Shown here: positions 1 to 7,099 of the stretch, piece by piece | How the letters are laid out: each line of letters begins with the position of its first letter | Numbering within the stretch: position 1 is the first letter of the stretch | Source of the DNA: Streptomyces sp. NBC_00239 | GTDB taxonomy: Bacteria; Actinomycetota; Actinomycetes; Streptomycetales; Streptomycetaceae | Direction of reading: 5' to 3' | NCBI RefSeq assembly: GCF_036194065.1 | Contig: NZ_CP108095.1 | Coordinates: 5,332,001-5,396,000, forward strand | Length of the DNA: 64,000 bases | Position numbers and translations under genes: made by a program | The notes under the pieces: model-generated | Seen by the model: the letters and a program-made list of their open reading frames with translations, nothing else | Database searches by the model: none | What the model was told of the DNA's origin: nothing

Positions 1-1
1 C

Positions 2-670
2 GGCGGCGCCGTGTTCCTGCGCTGCGCGAAGGGCCAGGGCTCCCTGGTCGGCACGAACGCGGTCGAGGGCGCGGAGGGCATCGACTTGTCGATGATCCCC
101 CCGCAGTGGCCGGGCCAGTACGCCAAGGTCGCCGACCGCGACATGACCGGCCTGGCCACCGCGTCCTCCGCCGCACCCGAGGACGGCACCTTCGGCCTCG
201 GCTACCTCCTCACCCCCGGCTCCCAAGCCGTCCAATTCCGCTCCCTGCACCTCGACGTACCGCCCGCCTCCCTCGCCGGGTCGATGCCGCCAGTCGCTGT
301 CGAGAACTGCCAGGCCTGGCAGCACCGGGAGGCCATCAGCAGCACCCCGGTGGTCGACCAGCGCGGCAAGAACCTCGTCGGCAGCCTCACCGACCTCCTC
401 GCCAAAGCACAGCAAGAACCGACCGCAGCAGACCAGCCCCGGACCGCCGCCGGCCACGCCGGGGCCGTCGGTGCTGCGGTCCCTCCCGACGGACAGGAGC
501 TGATCAAGCCGCGAATCCTCGAACTCCTTCGAGACGAGTCCATCCCCATGACCGCCGAGACCATCGCCCGCAAGCTCGGCACCACCGCGAAGAACATCAA
601 GCCCCGCCTGTCCGAGCTGAAGAAGCGCGACGAGATCACCAACGAAAACGGACTCTGGAGGGCCGCATGA
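2..670 (+). CDS. Probable FtsK/TraB-like transfer translocase, C-terminal part (5' truncated by window edge)
   Basis: The reading frame is open to the left edge, so this is the end of a longer gene. About 220 residues are visible. The first ~95 resemble the end of an FtsK/TraB-type motor domain: a Leu-Arg-Cys strand, a small-residue stretch and a 'GLGYLL' segment before the last strand. An Ala/Pro/Gln-rich linker follows. The last ~65 residues (from about 155) form a predicted winged helix (PRILELLRDE, ETIARKLGTTAKNIKPRLSEL), as in DNA-binding tails of translocases and plasmid proteins. In AICEs the FtsK-like protein moves double-stranded DNA between hyphae, and the position at the far end of an int/xis/rep module fits that role. 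The ATPase motifs are outside the window, so the family call is inference. The stop overlaps the next start (ATGA). Confidence 0.5.
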   Translation, partial: GGAVFLRCAKGQGSLVGTNAVEGAEGIDLSMIPPQWPGQYAKVADRDMTGLATASSAAPEDGTFGLGYLLTPGSQAVQFRSLHLDVPPASLAGSMPPVAVENCQAWQHREAISSTPVVDQRGKNLVGSLTDLLAKAQQEPTAADQPRTAAGHAGAVGAAVPPDGQELIKPRILELLRDESIPMTAETIARKLGTTAKNIKPRLSELKKRDEITNENGLWRAA

Positions 671-1125
671 ACACCCGCACCGAAACCGACTTCACCCCCG
701 TCGACCCCGACCTGTACGCGAAGGCATTCCAGCTCCTCGACCCCGCACCGGAACCGATCACCCCCGTGGCCCCGGCCGCCCCGACACCGGTCTCCCACGT
801 CCTCGCCGCCCCGCCCGTGCACCGGACCGGCCCGGTCGAGAAGACCCTCGCCGATGCCCTGGCCTTCCTCGACACCCACGGTTGGGCCAAGCACCGCCTC
901 ATCCACCCCGAAGGCGCCCGCTGCTCCATCGGCGCTCTGCGCGCAGCGGCTGGCGCCCGCACCACCGCCTATCGCGACGCCGGGAACCTCCTGCTGGACG
1001 AGGCCCGCCGCCAGCACGGCAAACAGTGGGAGTCGATCCCCACCTGGAACGACTCCCACACCGGACCCCAGGTCCGCAGCGTCTGGGAAGCCGCCATCCA
1101 GCGCGCCCACCACCTCAACATCTGA
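667..1125 (+). CDS. DUF6197-like accessory protein of the integrative element
   Basis: A 152-residue protein whose ATG overlaps the preceding stop, so it is translationally coupled to the putative translocase. Residues 1-55 are a Pro/Ala-rich low-complexity leader. Residues ~57-150 form a compact domain with the pattern LADALAFLDTHGW, then a small-residue/Cys stretch (ARCSIGALRAA), and a C-terminal 'WND' helix. This matches the DUF6197 family, common in Streptomyces phages and AICEs. Its function is unknown. No membrane segment or catalytic motif is visible. Placement between transfer and replication modules suggests an accessory role, but nothing in the sequence says which. Confidence 0.6.
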   Translation: MNTRTETDFTPVDPDLYAKAFQLLDPAPEPITPVAPAAPTPVSHVLAAPPVHRTGPVEKTLADALAFLDTHGWAKHRLIHPEGARCSIGALRAAAGARTTAYRDAGNLLLDEARRQHGKQWESIPTWNDSHTGPQVRSVWEAAIQRAHHLNI

Positions 1126-1142
1126 CCTGGCCGGAGTCGCCC

Positions 1143-1298
1143 GTGTCGTTTCGCTTCACCGACCCCAAGCCGAACAACGAACCGCCGTTCACCTTCACCG
1201 GACCTGCGGACATCGAAGAACAGCTCCAGGCGATCACCGACCTGGCACACGACATCCTCCGCCTCGTCGCCGACGTACGTAGACAGATCAGCGCCTGA
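1143..1298 (+). CDS. Small hypothetical protein (51 aa)
   Basis: A short GTG-initiated frame with a GGAG Shine-Dalgarno 6 nt upstream. The product begins with a Phe/Pro-rich segment (SFRFTDPKPNN) and ends in one amphipathic helix (EEQLQAITDLAHDILRLV). It follows the DUF6197 gene by 17 nt and ends 23 nt before a strong hairpin. Small helical proteins like this are frequent in AICEs. No function can be assigned. The good ribosome-binding site and non-overlapping fit between neighbours support it as real. Confidence 0.5.
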   Translation: MSFRFTDPKPNNEPPFTFTGPADIEEQLQAITDLAHDILRLVADVRRQISA

Positions 1299-1321
1299 AC
1301 AGCCTGCCCAGGAAGCACAGC

Positions 1322-1359
1322 GAGGGCGGCCCCGTCTCGCCAAAGTCCGGGCCGCCCTC
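1322..1359 (+). terminator. Hairpin after the first element operon
   Basis: An 11-bp perfect stem (GAGGGCGGCCC pairing with GGGCCGCCCTC) with a 16-nt loop, 23 nt after the 51-aa ORF and 30 nt before the methyltransferase start. No U-tract follows, which is usual for Streptomyces terminators. It separates the transfer-side genes from the methyltransferase/replication genes. Confidence 0.6.
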
Positions 1360-1388
1360 AACCAGCTATCCAACTGGAGGTATCCAGC

Positions 1389-2129
1389 ATGACCCACCCG
1401 ACCCTGATCCGGCGAGAGCACACGGACAACGACCGTCCGCTGTTGCTGGACCTGTTCTGCTGCGCCGGCGGCGCGGCCATGGGCTACCACCGCGCCGGAT
1501 TCACCGTCCACGGCGTCGACAAGGTCGACCGATCCGCCCGCTACCCGTTCGCGTTCCGGCAGGGAGACGCCCTCACCATCCTCGTCGACCTGATCGACTC
1601 CGGGGAGATCACCGCGTACTCCCTGATCCACGGCTCCCCGCCCTGCCAGGACCAGTGCACGCTCACCGTCGGAACCAACCGCTCCCAGGGCTGGGGCGGC
1701 ACTCACATCGACCTCGTCGCCCCCACCCGGGAGCTGCTGGACGCGTCGGGGGTGCCGTACGTGATCGAGCAGCCCAACGGGAAGGCGAAGATCCGCAAGG
1801 ACCTGACCCTGTGCGGGGAGATGTTCGGGCTCGGGGTGCTGCGGCACCGGAACTTCGAACTCAGCGGCTGGACCACCAGCAAGCCCAAGCACCGCAAGCA
1901 CCGGGGGCGGGTCCGGGGGTGGCGGCACGGCGAGTACCACGAGGGACCGTACGTCGCCGCCTACGGCTCGGGTGGGGGCAAGGCGGACGTGGCGGAGATG
2001 CAGGCCGCGATGGGCATCGACTGGACCGACGTCCGCGAGGAGCTGACCGAGGCCATCCCCCCGGCCTACTCCGAGTGGATCGGCCGCGCGTTCCTCGCCC
2101 GTGCCTTGTCCGGGCAGGTGGCCGCGTGA
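1389..2129 (+). CDS. C5-cytosine DNA methyltransferase-like protein
   Basis: A 246-aa protein with the AdoMet-binding motif I at residues ~18-27 (LLDLFCCAGGAAMGY) and motif IV Pro-Pro-Cys-Gln with Cys86 as the expected nucleophile. The usual Glu-Asn-Val motif is replaced by a Glu-Gln-Pro-Asn segment (IEQPNG), and a LRHRNFE motif follows. It is shorter than typical M5C methyltransferases (300-450 aa) and has little room for a target-recognition domain. No restriction endonuclease gene is adjacent, so it is probably an orphan enzyme, perhaps protecting the element from host restriction (inference). The start follows CTGGAGG by 7 nt. The stop overlaps the primase-polymerase GTG (GTGA), so the two genes are translationally coupled. 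Confidence 0.75.
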   Translation: MTHPTLIRREHTDNDRPLLLDLFCCAGGAAMGYHRAGFTVHGVDKVDRSARYPFAFRQGDALTILVDLIDSGEITAYSLIHGSPPCQDQCTLTVGTNRSQGWGGTHIDLVAPTRELLDASGVPYVIEQPNGKAKIRKDLTLCGEMFGLGVLRHRNFELSGWTTSKPKHRKHRGRVRGWRHGEYHEGPYVAAYGSGGGKADVAEMQAAMGIDWTDVREELTEAIPPAYSEWIGRAFLARALSGQVAA

Positions 2130-2974
2130 GGAGCACAGGCCGATTCCTGCCGACCGCGCTGTGGCTGTCCGGGATGGGGCTGCCCGTGCTGCCTTTGCGG
2201 GAGGGCAAGGTCCCCTTCGGGAACTGCCGCACCTGCACGGGCAACGCGTGCGGTGGCCGGCCGAACATGAAGACCCCCGGCCCCTGTATGTGCCGACGGC
2301 CGTGCCACGCTTGGGCTGCCGCGACGAAGGATCCGGCGGTGATCGACTCGCCCGGCTGGCAGACGGCCTGGCGGCAGGCCTGGGCTCTCGGCTATCACCC
2401 CGGCGGCGTCGGCCGCACCGTCGTCGACCTCGACAACGCTGATGCGATCGACTGGGCCCGGCAGGCACTGCCGCCCACCCGGATCATGCTGACGACGCGC
2501 GGGGAGCACTGGATCTACCAGGGCACCATGCGGTCGGTGAACGGCGTTCGCGAAGGCGTCGACATCAAGTCCCTCATGAGCTACGCCCGCTGGCTCGGCC
2601 CCGGCACCGGCCCCCTGACGGCGCTGCCCGACACCGTGCGCGCACTCGCCGCCGACAAGCCGACCGCCGTCCAACCGGCACCACCTCGGGTAGCCGCTGC
2701 CGTTCCGGCCGGGGGCGGGCCGTGCCCGCACCGCACGCCCGCCTACCTGGAGCGCGGCATCGCCATGGCCGAACAGTCCATCACCGATGCCCACAGCGCG
2801 ATCCACCACACCGTCTACCGGGTCTTCCTCGCGGTGCTGTCCCGGCACGGCCGGTGCGGCTGCCTCACCGAAACCCACGTCCACCTGCTGTTCGCCGCCG
2901 CGTACGCCAAGGGCGAGTCCCTGCGGCACTGCCAGACCGCCTGGTCCAACGCCCGCACGGCCTTGGGGATGTGA
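2126..2974 (+). CDS. Bifunctional DNA primase/polymerase (prim-pol) replication protein
   Basis: A 282-aa protein of the archaeo-eukaryotic-primase-like prim-pol family. Residues ~18-60 include several cysteines (CRTCTGNACGG, CMCRRPCHAW) that may bind zinc. The catalytic Asp-x-Asp lies in 'VVDLDN' (Asp101, Asp103), followed by the substrate-binding Gly-x-His strand (TRGEHWIYQ) and a late Asp (GVDIKS). Prim-pol plus a helicase-like ATPase is one of the known AICE replication types and would drive autonomous replication after excision. It starts at a GTG overlapping the methyltransferase stop and ends one base before the next start, so methyltransferase, prim-pol and ATPase form one unit. The C-terminal ~90 residues are probably an interaction or priming helper domain. 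Confidence 0.8.
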   Translation: MRSTGRFLPTALWLSGMGLPVLPLREGKVPFGNCRTCTGNACGGRPNMKTPGPCMCRRPCHAWAAATKDPAVIDSPGWQTAWRQAWALGYHPGGVGRTVVDLDNADAIDWARQALPPTRIMLTTRGEHWIYQGTMRSVNGVREGVDIKSLMSYARWLGPGTGPLTALPDTVRALAADKPTAVQPAPPRVAAAVPAGGGPCPHRTPAYLERGIAMAEQSITDAHSAIHHTVYRVFLAVLSRHGRCGCLTETHVHLLFAAAYAKGESLRHCQTAWSNARTALGM

Positions 2975-2975
2975 C

Positions 2976-4454
2976 ATGCCTGAGGACGAGAAGAACCCGG
3001 CGGCTCGTGAGGTCATCACCGACTACGCGCAGTCCCATTTCCGGTACTTCCGCACCGTGGACGGCATGGTCTACGCCCAGCGCAACGGCCACCCCGTCGC
3101 ACGGCCGATCCGCTCCCAGGGGACGACCGGCAGCCACCGGCAGGAACTCATGGTCGGCCTGTTCCGCGACGGGGTCGGCGTCTTCAACGGAACCGCCTTG
3201 AAGGAGGCACTCGACTTGATCGAAGCACTCGCGCTCACCGAGGACGTCCAGCCTGTCCACATCCGCGTCGCCCCCGGCTTCGACGGAGCCACCTGGCTCG
3301 ACCTCGGCCGCGACGACGGCAAGTCCGTACGCATCCACCCGGGCGGCTGGGACATCCTCATCCCCGACCCCCGCGAGGTCTGCTGGCGCCGCACCCAGCT
3401 CACCGGCGAACTCCCCCTCCCCGCCAAGGACACCGACGGCAAAGGCATCGACACCCTGATGCGCCTGGTCAACTTCTCCAGCGCCCAGAGCGAGGGCCTG
3501 GCCCTGGCCTGGCTCGTCGGCTGCCTCGGCCCCGACGTCCCCGTCCCCGCCCCGTTCCTCACCGGCCCCCAGGGCGCAGGCAAGTCCACCGCAGGCAAGA
3601 TGCTCGTACGGATCATCGAGGGCATGAGCGGCGACCTGCGCCGCCCGCCCAAGGACGAAGAGAACCTGATCACCGCCGTCGCCGCCGGGTGGATCACCGG
3701 CCTCGACAACCTCTCCCACCTCGGCCCGGACCTCTCCGACCTCATGTGCTGCATCGTCACCGGAGCCGAGAACATCAAACGGGCCCTGTTCACCGACGGC
3801 GACGTCGTCCGCTCCCGCTACCGCCGCCCCCTCCTGCTGACCGGCATCGACGTCGGCGTCATCCGCCCCGACCTCGCCGAACGCCTCCTCCCCCTCCGCC
3901 TGGAACGCCCCCGCGCACGGCGGACCGAAGCGGAACTGTGGACGGAGTTCGCGCGGGACCTGCCCGTCATCCTCGGCTCCGTCCTCGACCTCGCCGTCAG
4001 CGTCCGCGCCGCCCAGGCCGACATCCCCACCGACCTGCGCATGGCCGACTTCGCCCACCTGTGCGCGCAGCTCGACGCCGCCCGCAGCTTCGGCGCGCTG
4101 GACGCCTACCGGACCAGCCTGGACGACCTCAACGACGACGTCATCGAGGGCGACCTCCTCGCGCAGACCGTCCTCAAGCACGCCGCCGGCGTCACCCCGG
4201 GCGAGGAAGTCCGGATGACGTCGGCGGAGTGGCTGCACACCCTCACGCAGCTCTACGCGGGCGAGGACTTCCGTCCCCTGCCCAAGGGGTGGCCCACCAC
4301 CGGCAAGGTTCTCTCCGACCGCCTCAAGCGGCTTCAGCCCACCTTCGCCGCGCGGGGCGTCCAAGTTGACTGGGGCCGGACCAACACCGCCCGCTACATC
4401 GCACTGACCCGCCAGGCCGTCGCCGCCCCGGCCCAGAGCGCCCCGATGTTCTGA
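2976..4454 (+). CDS. P-loop ATPase, probable replicative helicase partner of the prim-pol
   Basis: A 492-aa protein with a Walker A motif GPQGAGKST (Lys203), a downstream acidic strand and an Arg-rich segment (RSRYRRPLLLTGID). This resembles phage/plasmid superfamily III-like helicases found beside prim-pol proteins. The N-terminal ~190 residues carry no recognisable catalytic motif. The C-terminal ~100 residues look like a winged-helix or DNA-binding domain. It starts one base after the prim-pol stop. A hairpin follows 30 nt after its stop, then the repeat field that is the probable origin. The helicase role is inferred from architecture and context. Confidence 0.7.
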   Translation: MPEDEKNPAAREVITDYAQSHFRYFRTVDGMVYAQRNGHPVARPIRSQGTTGSHRQELMVGLFRDGVGVFNGTALKEALDLIEALALTEDVQPVHIRVAPGFDGATWLDLGRDDGKSVRIHPGGWDILIPDPREVCWRRTQLTGELPLPAKDTDGKGIDTLMRLVNFSSAQSEGLALAWLVGCLGPDVPVPAPFLTGPQGAGKSTAGKMLVRIIEGMSGDLRRPPKDEENLITAVAAGWITGLDNLSHLGPDLSDLMCCIVTGAENIKRALFTDGDVVRSRYRRPLLLTGIDVGVIRPDLAERLLPLRLERPRARRTEAELWTEFARDLPVILGSVLDLAVSVRAAQADIPTDLRMADFAHLCAQLDAARSFGALDAYRTSLDDLNDDVIEGDLLAQTVLKHAAGVTPGEEVRMTSAEWLHTLTQLYAGEDFRPLPKGWPTTGKVLSDRLKRLQPTFAARGVQVDWGRTNTARYIALTRQAVAAPAQSAPMF

Positions 4455-4484
4455 CCCGCGCCCCCGGCGGGGGTGCCCGCACGG

Positions 4485-4528
4485 GCAAGAAGAGCACCCC
4501 CGGCCAAGGCGGCGGGTGCTCCTCTTGC
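4485..4528 (+). terminator. Hairpin after the replication operon
   Basis: A 15-bp stem with one mismatch (GCAAGAAGAGCACCC against GGGTGCTCCTCTTGC) and a 14-nt loop, 30 nt after the ATPase stop. It is a likely terminator of the methyltransferase-primase-ATPase unit and lies just left of the repeat field. Confidence 0.6.
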
Positions 4529-4646
4529 TGTTCCGGCGGCTTGCCGCCGCTGCGCAAGGCGCGCCGCGCAGCGGCTCCTTCTCACGCTCGAAGGCGAGCA
4601 CCACCACAGACAAAAGCACCCGCCTTTTTCCTAAGAGAAGAGAACC

Positions 4647-4865
4647 TGCGTCACCTGCGTCACCAGCACCCCCGAAACCGCTCCTGGCCTGCGGTGACAG
4701 GGGTGACGCAGACGGCCCACGGCTGCGTCATCCCGCGTCACCTGCGTCACCGCCCTGCGTCACCCGATGACACAGGTGACGCACACCGGTGACGCACAGC
4801 CAACCCCTGTGTCACCGAAAACCGCAGGTCAGAGCACCAAATGACGCAGATGACGTGGTGACGCA
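4647..4865. repeat. Iteron-like field of TGCGTCAC octamers (candidate replication origin)
   Basis: Most of the 511-bp gap between the ATPase (4454) and xis (4966) is a repeat field. The octamer TGCGTCAC occurs in direct orientation at 4647, 4656, 4743 and 4756. Its inverse GTGACGCA occurs at 4703, 4776, 4789 and 4858. One-mismatch copies lie at 4724, 4734, 4808 and 4841. Spacings are 9 and 13 bp within clusters, and the field is split into opposed half-clusters. No ORF with a convincing ribosome-binding site crosses it. Clustered short repeats beside replication genes are typical of initiator-binding origins. The remaining flanks (4529-4646, 4866-4965) show no clear feature except the xis ribosome-binding site. 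Confidence 0.75.
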
Positions 4866-4965
4866 GAAATCCAAGCCTCGGACGCACACGGCCCCGAGGG
4901 CTTCACCTGGCCGCGCCCGCGCCTGAACCTGCCCCACTCCACATCCGCTCCGGAGGTACGCCTGC

Positions 4966-5163
4966 ATGGCCACCCACACGCGCACCCGCGGAATGCTCAC
5001 GGTCCCGCAGGTCTGTGACGAACTCGGGATCTCGCGATCCACCTTCTACGACTGGCGCTTGAAGCGCCGGGCCCCGCGCTGCATCAAGCTCCCCAACGGC
5101 GAACTGCGCGTCCGTCGGGGCGATCTGGACATCTTCTTGAACGACTGCGAGGACGCTGCTTGA
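4966..5163 (+). CDS. xis: Excisionase-type helix-turn-helix protein
   Basis: A 65-aa protein made almost entirely of a MerR-like/HTH_17 winged helix (TVPQVCDELGISRSTFYDW, then basic RLKRRAPRC and a wing ending LRVRRGDLDIFL). Its ATG follows a CCGGAGG ribosome-binding site. The stop TGA overlaps the integrase ATG (TGATG), the classic AICE xis-int arrangement. Excisionases bend DNA at the attachment site and bias the integrase toward excision. The size, position directly before int and domain make the call secure, although the excision role itself is known only for the family. Confidence 0.88.
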   Translation: MATHTRTRGMLTVPQVCDELGISRSTFYDWRLKRRAPRCIKLPNGELRVRRGDLDIFLNDCEDAA

Positions 5164-6542
5164 TGGACACGACGTACGACGTGAAGATCTGGAAGATCGC
5201 CGCGCGGAAGCAGGCCAAGGGGACCACGTACACGGTCCGTTGGTTCCTGGGTGGCAAGGAGTGGCGGGCCCCGTTCGCCACGGCCGCCCTCGCGGACGCC
5301 TTCCGCTCCGAGCTGGTGAGCGCCACCCGCAGGGGGGAACCGTTCAGCGTGACCACCGGGCGCCCGGTCTCCCACAAGTCCGGGGCGTCCGAGGTCAGCT
5401 GGTACGACTTCGCTGTGCAGTTCGTGGACCACCAGTGGCACCGGACCTCGGGCAACAGTCGCAAGACCACCGCCAAGGCGCTTACGGCCGCCACGGTGGC
5501 GCTATTGAAGGCGCCGGTGCCCAGCACCTTCGACCCGGTGCTGTTCCGGCGGGCGCTGCGGGAGTACGGGTTCAACACCCGCCGGCGGGCCGACGCTCCG
5601 CCGGAGGTGCTGCTCATCCTGAAGTGGATCGAGCGGAACAGCGAGACCATGGCCGCGTGGGAGAGCACGACCAAGGTCGACGCTGTCCTCCGGGCCGTGT
5701 CGTCCGTGCTCGACGGCACCACCGCCGCAGCAAGCACGGTCAAGCGCAACCGCCGCGTCCTGAACGTCGTGATGGAGCACGCGGTCAAGCACGACGTCCT
5801 TCGGGTCAACCCGCTTCCGAAGGGGCGGGGGTCGACCCCGAAGACGTCCACGGCCGTCGACAAGCGGGCCCTGCTCAACCCCCACCAGGCGGCGCACCTG
5901 CTCGCTTGGGTGCAGGGCAGGCCCCGCGGCGGCAAGCGGCTGCACCCGTTCTTCGCGACGATGTACTACGCCGGCGCCCGCCCGGAAGAGGTCATCGCCA
6001 TGGACGTGATGGACGTGCGGCTGCCAGCCGCGGACGCTCCCGACCAGTGGGGCGAACTGCTCATCCACACGGCACAGCCCGAGGTCGGCAAGCACTGGAC
6101 GGACGACGGGGCGATCCACGAGGAGCGCGGGCTGAAGGGGCGGGCCGCGGACGACATGCGGGTTGTCCCGTGCCGACCCGCGCTTACGAAGATCCTCCGT
6201 GAGCACGTCGAGCGTGAGGGGCTGAAGCCCGGGGCTCTGCTCTTTCAGGGGGAGAAGGGGGAGATGCTCGCCGGTTCCGTCATCCGGCGGGCCTGGCGCT
6301 CCGCCCGCTCCGAGACGCTCACGCCGGAGGAGTACGCCTCACCGCTCGCGCGAAGGGTCTACGACCTGAGGCACACCTGCCTGACCAACTGGCTGAATGA
6401 CGGTGTGCCACCCGCGCAGGTAGCGGAGTGGGCTGGCAACAGCGTGCCGGTGCTGCTGGCCGTGTACGCGCGCTGCATCGTGGGTCATCTGAACGACCTC
6501 AAGAGCCGGATCGAGGCAGGGGGAGACCTTCCCGAGGTCTGA
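5163..6542 (+). CDS. int: Site-specific tyrosine recombinase (integrase)
   Basis: A 459-aa phage-type integrase. The N-terminal ~65 residues are an arm-binding domain (KIWKIAARKQ...TYTVRWFLGGKEW). Residues ~120-230 are the core-binding (SAM-like) domain. The catalytic domain carries Arg273 in GARPEE, Arg403 in YDLRHT (the usual first His is Tyr here), Trp in EWAGNS and the nucleophile Tyr435 in LLAVYAR. The ATG overlaps the xis stop, indicating coupled expression. The gene ends 201 bp from the 3' end of tRNA-Arg, the standard layout for an element integrated into a tRNA 3' end. No truncation or frameshift is seen, so the integrase looks functional. Confidence 0.93.
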   Translation: MDTTYDVKIWKIAARKQAKGTTYTVRWFLGGKEWRAPFATAALADAFRSELVSATRRGEPFSVTTGRPVSHKSGASEVSWYDFAVQFVDHQWHRTSGNSRKTTAKALTAATVALLKAPVPSTFDPVLFRRALREYGFNTRRRADAPPEVLLILKWIERNSETMAAWESTTKVDAVLRAVSSVLDGTTAAASTVKRNRRVLNVVMEHAVKHDVLRVNPLPKGRGSTPKTSTAVDKRALLNPHQAAHLLAWVQGRPRGGKRLHPFFATMYYAGARPEEVIAMDVMDVRLPAADAPDQWGELLIHTAQPEVGKHWTDDGAIHEERGLKGRAADDMRVVPCRPALTKILREHVEREGLKPGALLFQGEKGEMLAGSVIRRAWRSARSETLTPEEYASPLARRVYDLRHTCLTNWLNDGVPPAQVAEWAGNSVPVLLAVYARCIVGHLNDLKSRIEAGGDLPEV

Positions 6543-6701
6543 GCGGGGCCGCGGAAACCCCACCGTGTATCCACCGTGGCCACCCGTAGAAACCCGGAAC
6601 CAGCCGGACACAGCCGGACTGCCGTTCGATCGCCCCGGATGGTGGTCCGGCCCCCAGGGTCCGGCCACTTCGCCCTTGCTAGGGTGCTCTGACCTGCGCG
6701 A

Positions 6702-6732
6702 AAGCCCTCCGGCCCGGATGGGCGGAGGGCTT
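6702..6732 (-). terminator. Terminator of tRNA-Arg
   Basis: A 10-bp perfect stem (AAGCCCTCCG with CGGAGGGCTT) and an 11-nt loop lie 12 nt beyond the tRNA 3' end on the minus strand and are followed by TTTCG. After element insertion, sequence downstream of the tRNA belongs to the element, so the element probably carries this terminator. Confidence 0.7.
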
Positions 6733-6743
6733 GCGAAGAAATG

Positions 6744-6790
6744 TGCCCCCGGCAGGACTCGAACCTGCGGCCAAGTGCTTAGAAGGCACC
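6744..6790. other. Predicted attachment site (attR-like) within tRNA-Arg 3' half
   Basis: This is inferred from the integrase lying 201 bp away and facing the tRNA 3' end. Tyrosine integrases of AICEs normally recombine within the anticodon-to-acceptor 3' half of a tRNA gene. The other junction would be a direct copy of part of this segment left of position 1, so the exact core cannot be read here. Confidence 0.45.
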
Positions 6791-6816
6791 TGCTCTATCC
6801 ACTGAGCTACGGGGGC
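6744..6816 (-). tRNA. tRNA-Arg (UCU anticodon)
   Basis: A 73-nt cloverleaf read on the minus strand. The acceptor stem is GCCCCCG/CGGGGGC, the D stem GCTC/GAGC, and the anticodon stem GGTGC/GCACT encloses the loop CTTCTAA with anticodon TCT. The T stem GCAGG/CCTGC encloses TTCGAGT, and the discriminator is A. The 3' CCA is not encoded. It reads AGA codons, which are rare in GC-rich genomes. The integrative element lies directly downstream of its 3' end, so its T-arm/acceptor half is the probable core of the attachment site. Confidence 0.95.
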
Positions 6817-7099
6817 CGGAAGGTGACCGTGAGCCGGGTCAAGGATAGGGCTCCGCTCGCCTAGTCCCGGTTGCTTCACCCGCGTGCCACGATGTGGAGG
6901 TTCGGTGAAGCGGTCCCGATAATCGCAGGCAGGTGCGATTCGCGCAGCGGTTTTCCGCCGCCGCGTGCCGGGTGTTGTGCACTCGTTATGCCTGCGCCCC
7001 AGTCGTCCGTTCTGTCCTGGGGGTCCCTCCGGAGTGGCGGTCGGCGCGCAGAGAGTCTATAAGCTTCAAAACAGACGCAAAATTGGGCATTCTTCGCAT

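Noticed and set aside
969..2468. 499-aa minus-strand ORF in the element
   Set aside because: It overlaps the methyltransferase and primase genes, has no recognisable domain and a composition typical of antisense GC-rich frames.
4647..4865. CRISPR array in the integrative element
   Set aside because: Units are only 8 bp, in both orientations and irregularly spaced, which fits iterons and not CRISPR.
6965..7099. Extended N-terminus of the first dynamin-like protein
   Set aside because: The upstream codons run through AT-richer promoter-like sequence and add no conserved residues.
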